A stretch of 12,687 nucleotides of DNA, taken from positions 1 through 12,687 of the forward strand of contig JAFGCA010000309.1 of NCBI GenBank assembly GCA_016932895.1, read 5' to 3'. Of this stretch, positions 7,226 through 12,687 are shown one piece after another (the first letter of the stretch is position 1; every line of letters starts with the position of its first letter). Both the position numbers and the translations under genes were made by a program. This stretch comes from Sedimentisphaerales bacterium (GTDB lineage: Bacteria > Planctomycetota > Phycisphaerae > Sedimentisphaerales > SG8-4). The notes below the pieces were generated by a model, which saw nothing but the letters and a program-made list of their open reading frames with translations, did not search any database and was not told the DNA's origin.

Positions 7226-8136
7226 GTTTGCACGTATTCGCGAATATCGTGACACCGTACGGCACTGCGGCAAACAATCGTGCCGAGAACGAGGGAAACA
7301 TAACGACTTTGCAGAAGCTCGTGTGGTATGGGCAACCCCATAGTACGGTGAGTGCCGAGGCGATTCGTTTTGCGTTGAGACGCCTCCTCGCAGAGGCTGA
7401 AGATCGAGGGACGAACCGGCGGTGGAATGAAGTTGGCCGCGTAAACGAGTGGCAGGATGCGGCGTTCGAAGGTTGGGCAACCTCCAATGCTGAGACGTTC
7501 ATCGACGACGATCTGCTGGGATTCATGACGGCAGAGGCGAGCCGGGAGGAGGGAGAAGCCGGCTCTGCGAATGTGCGACGGGCCGTCTTGGAAGTGACTC
7601 GCGCAGTATCGCTTACGCCGTGGGCGGGCGACGTGACATTCAACGCCGCATCTCCTGGGGCAACGCCATCGGCCCAGCGGCGGGGCAGTAACCCCGTTCC
7701 TTACGGAACCGAGGTTCATGCGACCCGGTATCAGTATGGGCTGGCGATGACGCCGGCACGGCTTCGCGATCAGTCCCGTGCAGCGACAGCCATTCGCGCG
7801 ATTTCGGAACTCCGGACTGTGGCGGGAAACCATGGTCGTTTTCTCTTCGACTTCTCACCTGATGCTATCGTCGTGCGCATAACCGATGATCCGGCCCCTC
7901 GCATTCTCTATTGTTTCGGAACATCGGATGATGGTCGAACAGTCGATGCCCGGGCGCTCTTGCAGCGAATTGAGGCTGGCGACGTTCTTGCGGAAGAGCT
8001 GATCATCGGCGTAGCTGAGCCCGCCTCAGCGCTGGCGAAGGAACTACAGGAAATCGGCGTTACGGTTTCCGGCGTGAAGGCAGCCGTAGCCGAGGCGTGC
8101 GGGCGGATCGATACACGGCTGGAAGCAGCGAGGTAG
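7222..8136 (+). CDS. cas7: Cascade backbone subunit Cas7 (Cst2/DevR family)
   Basis: Cas7 polymerises along the crRNA spacer to form the Cascade backbone. The 304-residue product has the clear DevR-type N-terminus: HVFANIVTPYGTAANNRAEN (about 4-23), then GNITTLQKLVWYGQPHSTVS (about 25-44) and EAIRFALRR. In Myxococcus, DevR also negatively regulates its own operon, so autoregulation here is possible but not shown by the sequence. The frame is open upstream within cas8, but the ATG at 7222 is chosen because it overlaps the cas8 stop as ATGA, has AGGGA at 7211-7215 and begins exactly at the family's N-terminus. It ends five bases before cas5. Confidence 0.94.
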   Translation: MSLHVFANIVTPYGTAANNRAENEGNITTLQKLVWYGQPHSTVSAEAIRFALRRLLAEAEDRGTNRRWNEVGRVNEWQDAAFEGWATSNAETFIDDDLLGFMTAEASREEGEAGSANVRRAVLEVTRAVSLTPWAGDVTFNAASPGATPSAQRRGSNPVPYGTEVHATRYQYGLAMTPARLRDQSRAATAIRAISELRTVAGNHGRFLFDFSPDAIVVRITDDPAPRILYCFGTSDDGRTVDARALLQRIEAGDVLAEELIIGVAEPASALAKELQEIGVTVSGVKAAVAEACGRIDTRLEAAR

Positions 8137-8141
8137 GAATC

Positions 8142-8777
8142 ATGACAGGCGTATATGTGACCGTGCCCGTAGCCTGTTTCCGCAAAGGTTTGGCACGCGA
8201 ATACCTCGAAACAGAGGAGATCCCTCCTCCGTCGACATGTTACGGTTTTCTCCTGTCGTTGGTGGGTGAGGTCGACCGGAAACAACACATTGGTTCGCGA
8301 GTGAGCGTTGCGGTGATTGCGAGACCGGACCGCAGCGTCGTGCTCAGGACGATCTGGCGCGTTAAGAACATGCCTTTGGGGGCAGCAGGCAACACTCGAC
8401 CTGACTACCAAGAACTACTGAGCGGGGTATCGCTGGTTGTGTGGGTAGATTCAGGGAACGAAATTGCCGCGGGTGAACGATTGGAGGATCGCGTCAAGAT
8501 GGTGCTGGATGCCCGCCAGCGAGGCGCGGTACGCCGCTTCGGCGGCCTGTCGTTTGGCGAAAGCACGCACCTCGTGAACGATGTGGCGTGTTTCGAGCCT
8601 GATGCCGAACTCATTGGCCGGATGCTTATTGCGTCCGAGAAGGGCAGGCTTACGCTGCCCGTGTGGGTTGACCACGTCGGATCGTTGGGGACGCGTTACG
8701 TCAACTGTGATGTGGTGGAGCGCGGGCTTACGGCTCCGGCTGTTGACGAGCTGCCTCGCGTGGTACCGTTGCGATAA
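8142..8777 (+). CDS. cas5: Cascade subunit Cas5 (DevS family)
   Basis: Cas5 caps the 5' handle of the crRNA and sits next to Cas8 in Cascade. The 211-residue product has the Cas5 N-terminal segment with a proline-rich turn, IPPPSTCYGFLLSLVGE (about 27-43), and the block RRFGGLSFGESTHLVND (131-147) that I associate with MYXAN/DevS proteins. The ATG at 8142 follows AGGTAGGA, in which the TAG is the stop of cas7, so the ribosome site lies over the end of the upstream gene and translation is probably coupled. An upstream frame start inside cas7 is rejected. After cas5 there is a 55-base gap, the largest within the operon. Confidence 0.92.
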   Translation: MTGVYVTVPVACFRKGLAREYLETEEIPPPSTCYGFLLSLVGEVDRKQHIGSRVSVAVIARPDRSVVLRTIWRVKNMPLGAAGNTRPDYQELLSGVSLVVWVDSGNEIAAGERLEDRVKMVLDARQRGAVRRFGGLSFGESTHLVNDVACFEPDAELIGRMLIASEKGRLTLPVWVDHVGSLGTRYVNCDVVERGLTAPAVDELPRVVPLR

Positions 8778-8832
8778 TGGGTAATGGATAGTGGCATGAT
8801 GTCATGGAGGACTGCATGGTGAGGACACGATC
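8778..8832 (+). other. 55-base gap between cas5 and cas4-cas1
   Basis: This is the only gap over 20 bases inside the cas operon. It contains CATGATGTCATG (8795-8806), two 5-base arms around TG, and several ATG codons in other frames. The ribosome site for cas4-cas1, GGTGAGGA (8818-8825), lies near its end. It separates the effector genes from the adaptation genes and could hold a minor promoter or processing site; nothing in it is decisive. Confidence 0.3.
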
Positions 8833-10512
8833 ATGCATTCACCTGCTGCAACGCGCGTTGGGCCGGACCAACCGCCCCTCCGCATCATGGCATTGCACGC
8901 GTTGTTGTATTGTCCACGGCTGTTCTATTTGGAAGAGGTCGAGGAGCTTCGAGTCGCAGATGCCCGCGTGTTTGCTGGCCGTGAACTTCACGCGTCTCTG
9001 GAAGCGAAGGACGAGAAGGGCGAGTGGACGAATATCGAAGCTCGAAGCGCACGGCTCGGCTTGACAGGCACGATTGACTGTCTGCGGTGTCGTAACGGCC
9101 AGTTGATTCCGTACGAGCACAAACGAGGGCGGTGTCGCCGCGAAGAGGGAAGTGCGCAGGCGTGGCCGTCGGACCTTGTTCAGGCTGCCGCTTATGCATT
9201 GCTTTTGGCGGACGCACTGGGGCAAAACGTTCCGGAGGCGCGGATCCGTTACTACCAGGACAACGTCACCGTCCGTGTTCCGATCGATGGTGAGGCCCAA
9301 GCGATGGTCATCGAGGCCATTGACGAAGCGCGTCGGCTAAGAGCATCTGTGCAGCGTCCGCCGATCACAGAGAATGAGCGCCTCTGCGTCCGGTGTTCCT
9401 TGGCTCCAGTGTGTCTACCGGAGGAGGTACGGCAGTACGAATGTCAGGAACGGACGCCTCGGCGTCTGTTCCCGCCCGACGATGATCGGTCGAGTTTGCA
9501 CGTCATGAGCCATGGTGCATCCGTCGGGCGTCGTGGAGACAGATTCGTCGTGCGGCCCAGTCCACGCGAACCACTTGCTGAAGAAACGCATCATCCCGCA
9601 CGCGACATCGGCGCCATTCTGCTCCACGGCTTCAGTCAAATCAGCACACAGGCTCTGCGGCTTTGCGTAGATCAGGAAGTGGCTGTCCATTGGCTTTCGG
9701 CCAGTGGGCATTACCTTGCCGGCCTGGCCGCAGGGCCGGGCCGTGTGCAGCGGAGAATTCGCCAATACCGGGCCCTCTCGAATCCAGTGGAGTGCTTCCG
9801 CCTTGCGAAGGTGCTCGTTCACGCCAAGGCACAATCGCAGCACCGGTATCTGCTTCGGGCCACACGAGACCGTCGGGACTGCCGCGAGCGAATTCGACCG
9901 GCGTTGCAGGCCATATCGACCATTCTCGGGGAAATCCACAGCGCGCCAAACCCGGATGCTTTGCGCGGCCACGAGGGTGAGGCAGCCGCACGCTACTTCA
10001 GCTGCATCGACGCACTGCTCTCGTCTGGGGTACCGCAAGAGCTGCGCTACGAGAACCGAAACCGGCGCCCCCCCCGGGACCGATTCAATGCGATTCTGAG
10101 CTTCGGTTACGGACTCTTGTATGCGGCCATAATGCGGGCAGTATTGGCCGTCGGCCTGGAACCCGCATTCGGGTTCTACCATCGGCCCCGCAGTGCGGCT
10201 CATCCACTCGTGCTCGACCTGATGGAGCTATTCCGCGTCGTGCTCTGGGATCTTGTCGTAGTCGGCTCATTGAATCGTGGTCAGTGGGACCCAGATGAGG
10301 ATTTCGCGGTAACGCGAGCTTCGGTATGGCTTTCGGACGGCGGACGGCGCAAAGCGATCGGGCTGTTCGAATCGCGTCTGGAACAACGCTGGAAGCATCC
10401 GGTCCTCTGCTATTCGCTGTCATACGGGCGGACGATCGAACTGGAGACGCGATTGCTGGAGAAGGAATGGACCGGCGAACCGGGGATGTTTGCCAGATCG
10501 CGTCTTCGATAG
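8833..10512 (+). CDS. cas4-cas1: Cas4-Cas1 fusion, CRISPR adaptation nuclease/integrase
   Basis: This one 559-residue chain carries both Cas4, which trims prespacers and selects for PAM, and Cas1, the integrase. Cas4 half (about 1-200): iron-sulfur cysteines Cys27, Cys185, Cys188 and Cys194, with RecB-type nuclease residues His53, Asp82 (GTID), Glu95-x-Lys97 (YEHK) and Gln117/Tyr121 (QAAAY). Cas1 half (about 220-559): Glu381 in GHEGEAAARYF, His450 in FGFYH, and Asp462 with Glu465 in LVLDLMELFR, the metal-binding set. All key residues are present in both halves, and no frame break occurs at the junction. The start has GGTGAGGA seven bases upstream, and no other in-frame start fits. Such fusions are known in MYXAN-type and some type I-G (formerly I-U) loci and couple processing to integration. 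Confidence 0.96.
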   Translation: MHSPAATRVGPDQPPLRIMALHALLYCPRLFYLEEVEELRVADARVFAGRELHASLEAKDEKGEWTNIEARSARLGLTGTIDCLRCRNGQLIPYEHKRGRCRREEGSAQAWPSDLVQAAAYALLLADALGQNVPEARIRYYQDNVTVRVPIDGEAQAMVIEAIDEARRLRASVQRPPITENERLCVRCSLAPVCLPEEVRQYECQERTPRRLFPPDDDRSSLHVMSHGASVGRRGDRFVVRPSPREPLAEETHHPARDIGAILLHGFSQISTQALRLCVDQEVAVHWLSASGHYLAGLAAGPGRVQRRIRQYRALSNPVECFRLAKVLVHAKAQSQHRYLLRATRDRRDCRERIRPALQAISTILGEIHSAPNPDALRGHEGEAAARYFSCIDALLSSGVPQELRYENRNRRPPRDRFNAILSFGYGLLYAAIMRAVLAVGLEPAFGFYHRPRSAAHPLVLDLMELFRVVLWDLVVVGSLNRGQWDPDEDFAVTRASVWLSDGGRRKAIGLFESRLEQRWKHPVLCYSLSYGRTIELETRLLEKEWTGEPGMFARSRLR

Positions 10513-10530
10513 GAAGGGAAGGGGTGATGC

Positions 10531-10833
10531 GTGGCGTCTGGTGGCAAGTGGTGGCTGGTGTGCTACGATATTCACGATCCAAGGCGGTTGCGGATTGCGG
10601 CCCGGCATCTCGAAGGATATGGACAGCGCATGCAGTATTCCGTATTCCGGTGCTGGATGAGGGTGCGGCAGATGCAGCAGTTGCGGTGGGAACTGACGGA
10701 GTTGCTCGCGAGCGAGGATGACGTTCTTATCATTCCGCTGTGTTCCAGGTGCGTTCGTGGTCTTGAGACGACGCACTCGACAGTCAAGGTCCCGCGGTGG
10801 CCCGAGTCTCCGGTATCCCACCGCATTGTGTGA
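10531..10833 (+). CDS. cas2: Cas2, structural partner of Cas1
   Basis: Cas2 forms the central dimer of the Cas1-Cas2 integrase. The 100-residue product has the ferredoxin-like start WWLVCYDIHDPRRL (about 7-20) with the conserved Asp13, then GYGQRMQYSVFRC (about 29-41), then a second strand segment VLIIPLCSRC (about 65-74), all typical. The start is GTG, 18 bases after cas4-cas1, with a purine-rich site AGGAAGGGAAGGGG at 10511-10524. The ATG at 10527 is in another frame. It is the last cas gene; the leader and array follow on the same strand. Confidence 0.95.
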   Translation: MASGGKWWLVCYDIHDPRRLRIAARHLEGYGQRMQYSVFRCWMRVRQMQQLRWELTELLASEDDVLIIPLCSRCVRGLETTHSTVKVPRWPESPVSHRIV

Positions 10834-11105
10834 CTGCTTGGTCATCGGATCAGCGTTCAAGCATGCGTGTGTGTTTGTGGCTGGGTCGGCGGAAATGGTG
10901 ATAACTTAACGTTCCCTCGTGTCTTAGAGATCTTTGGCAAGTGAAGAGGTGCGTGAATGATTCACAAATCTCGTTGCGGTAGCAGGTTATATGGGTGCCC
11001 GAGAGTGAGCCGGTGGCCGCTGGGCACCAACGAGCGGCGCGTACGGAAGGTGCTTGACGACGCGACGCGCATCTCCCGGAAAAACAAGCAATTGCGACAG
11101 GGCCT
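10834..11105 (+). promoter_or_regulatory. CRISPR leader
   Basis: This 272-base non-coding stretch lies between cas2 and the first repeat. Its position, the orientation of cas2 and the hairpin/handle order of the repeats all place the leader here. The middle part (about 10890-10990) is visibly more AT-rich than the genes. It contains a stem GGTGCCC/GGGCACC (10994-11000 and 11022-11028) with a smaller hairpin inside, and GCGCGT/ACGCGC arms (11037-11042 and 11065-11070). TTGACG at 11054-11059 is a good -35 box, but the 17-base partner is not a good -10, so the array promoter is not firmly located. An A-rich patch, GGAAAAACAAGC (about 11078-11089), lies just before repeat 1. Confidence 0.75.
10994..11028 (+). 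repeat. Stem-loop in the CRISPR leader
   Basis: GGTGCCC (10994-11000) pairs perfectly with GGGCACC (11022-11028). The 21-base loop contains GCC-GGT-GGC, which can form an inner hairpin. No T-run follows, so it is unlikely to be an intrinsic terminator for the cas operon. It could be a structural or protein-binding element of the leader. Confidence 0.45.
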
Positions 11106-12687
11106 GTGATTCCATCTGTGATGCCGAAAGGCGTTGAGCACTTGAAACACCTGGGGTTCAGCCCCGAAGGCGCGGGTGATTCCATCTGTGATGCCGAAAG
11201 GCGTTGAGCACTCTTGGCGGGTGACGGTCAGGATGTCCGCGTAGGTCGTGATTCCATCTGTGATGCCGAAAGGCGTTGAGCACGTGGCGGATGGTGGCCG
11301 CGGCGTCGGCGCCCAGTGGTGATTCCATCTGTGATGCCGAAAGGCGTTGAGCACATGCAGCAGATACGGACGATATGGACCTGGATGGAGTGATTCCATC
11401 TGTGATGCCGAAAGGCGTTGAGCACGGGCTCATGGTCGCCAGGGCCGCGAGGAACGCCTTGTGATTCCATCTGTGATGCCGAAAGGCGTTGAGCACGCTA
11501 CGAATAAGGAGGGCCTGGTATGGCATGGGAGCGTGATTCCATCTGTGATGCCGAAAGGCGTTGAGCACGCCCACTACTACGGCATCAGCCGCACCACCGG
11601 CAAGTGATTCCATCTGTGATGCCGAAAGGCGTTGAGCACGTGTTGCGGGGGAGTGGACGGTCGTGTCTGGATCGTGATTCCATCTGTGATGCCGAAAGGC
11701 GTTGAGCACGTTGCCGTGCCGGTGACGACGACCCAGCCCGTGAACGGTGATTCCATCTGTGATGCCGAAAGGCGTTGAGCACGCCACCCCGGCCCTGGTC
11801 TCTCGCGGCGAGGTCGTGTGATTCCATCTGTGATGCCGAAAGGCGTTGAGCACAGGGCGCCAACTGGTACCAGTACCCGGGCAACTGGGTGATTCCATCT
11901 GTGATGCCGAAAGGCGTTGAGCACAACGTGATGCGGAACGTCTGCATCAGCCAGTTGTGTGATTCCATCTGTGATGCCGAAAGGCGTTGAGCACAGTGCG
12001 GCCGCGTTACTGATCGCCGGGTGCGGCTGGTGTGATTCCATCTGTGATGCCGAAAGGCGTTGAGCACTTCCTCGTCCATCCGTCGCCTCCCGAACTCGCC
12101 GGGTGATTCCATCTGTGATGCCGAAAGGCGTTGAGCACGTCTGGGTCAAGTTATTCCAGAAGGCGACCTCTGGGTGATTCCATCTGTGATGCCGAAAGGC
12201 GTTGAGCACCCATCGCCGGGATACTCAAGAACCAGGGATACGAGGTGATTCCATCTGTGATGCCGAAAGGCGTTGAGCACGTGGTAACGCTGTGCTGCAA
12301 CGCGGAAACCCTGGGTGTGATTCCATCTGTGATGCCGAAAGGCGTTGAGCACGGATACAGACTGGCGAAGCACGGTGCTCTACTGCGGTGATTCCATCTG
12401 TGATGCCGAAAGGCGTTGAGCACATGGGTATGCTCACGTTAATCCTCCGATCAGTAGGTGATTCCATCTGTGATGCCGAAAGGCGTTGAGCACATTTTCG
12501 TGGTCAGCGTTGCCGAACTGCCACCGAGTGATTCCATCTGTGATGCCGAAAGGCGTTGAGCACACCGTGTAGTCGCTTGCACGCACCATCATGCTCTTGA
12601 GTGATTCCATCTGTGATGCCGAAAGGCGTTGAGCACGGTCAGCCGGGGGCGCTGACGCTGTTCCACGCGCCGTGATTCCATCTGTGA
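11106..12687 (+). CRISPR. CRISPR array: 22 full 36-base repeats, 22 spacers, array continues past window
   Basis: The repeat starts GTGATTCC, has the stem GCC-GAAA-GGC (repeat positions 18-27) and ends TTGAGCAC. Full repeats start at 11106, 11176, 11248, 11319, 11390, 11461, 11533, 11604, 11674, 11747, 11818, 11889, 11959, 12032, 12103, 12174, 12245, 12317, 12388, 12458, 12528 and 12601; a 23rd begins at 12672 and is cut after 16 bases. All copies are identical, including the partial one. Spacers are 34-37 bases, mostly 35, and none repeats. Cleavage at the 3' base of the stem would leave the 8-base handle UUGAGCAC, as expected for Cas6, which supports + strand transcription away from cas2. 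The terminal end is not in view. Repeats of this kind fit MYXAN/I-B-like systems as I recall them. Confidence 0.99.

Noticed and set aside
10326..10721. 131-codon plus-strand frame spanning the end of cas4-cas1 and cas2
   Set aside because: It overlaps two confidently identified cas genes in other frames.
2563..11105. CRISPR-associated transposon (CAST) interpretation, suggested by the Myxan-like/I-B flavour and a nearby recombinase
   Set aside because: No tniQ, tnsA, tnsB or tnsC is present, Cas3 is intact, and the adaptation genes are all there. This is an immune-type locus.
11142..11175. GGGG-TTCAG-CCCC palindrome inside spacer 1
   Set aside because: Four-base arms in GC-rich DNA are expected by chance, and the spacer reads as ordinary coding sequence (LKHLGFSPEGA).
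10962..12467. Many minus-strand open frames with repeated peptides such as LNAFRHHRWNH, STPFGITDGIT and AQRLSASQMES
   Set aside because: These are the three antisense readings of the CRISPR repeat. Open frames through the array arise from the stop-poor repeat and are a familiar source of false proteins.

Overview
The window is high-GC bacterial DNA (roughly 60% by eye) with clear Shine-Dalgarno sites. It has two parts: the end of a mobile or integrase-type module (1-1907), and a complete type I CRISPR-Cas locus of the MYXAN (DevT/DevR/DevS) family with the leader end of its array (about 2480-12687). The organism cannot be fixed from sequence alone. From memory, the large serine recombinase followed by a small overlapping helix-turn-helix gene is a pairing I associate with Planctomycetota, and MYXAN-type cas operons are best known from Myxococcus. 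Either group, or another high-GC Gram-negative lineage, would fit.

Layout, all on the + strand. 1-1452: large serine recombinase, missing its first residues because the window starts inside it. 1449-1907: small HTH protein, start overlapping the recombinase stop. 1908-2562: 655 bases without a convincing gene but with several inverted and direct repeats and a candidate promoter near the end. 2563-3192 cas6; 3189-5561 cas3; 5537-7225 cas8 (Csx13/DevT-type); 7222-8136 cas7 (devR); 8142-8777 cas5 (devS); 8833-10512 a cas4-cas1 fusion; 10531-10833 cas2. 10834-11105: leader. 11106-12687: CRISPR array with 22 full, identical 36-base repeats, 22 spacers of 34-37 bases and a 23rd repeat cut by the window edge.

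The cas genes look like one transcription unit. From cas6 to cas5 they overlap or are 5 bases apart; then there are gaps of 55 bases before cas4-cas1 and 18 before cas2. They supply all three stages of immunity: Cas4-Cas1 and Cas2 for spacer capture, Cas6 for cutting the array transcript at its GAAA-capped hairpin, and Cas8, Cas7 and Cas5 for the Cascade effector that recruits Cas3. Every catalytic motif I checked in Cas3, Cas4-Cas1 and Cas2 is present, and all repeats are identical. The system therefore looks intact and probably functional.

I do not see a wholly new system. The points most worth a second look are a possible internal Cas11 start inside cas8, the structured interval between the recombinase module and cas6, the leader stem-loop, and a few spacers whose translations suggest what they target.
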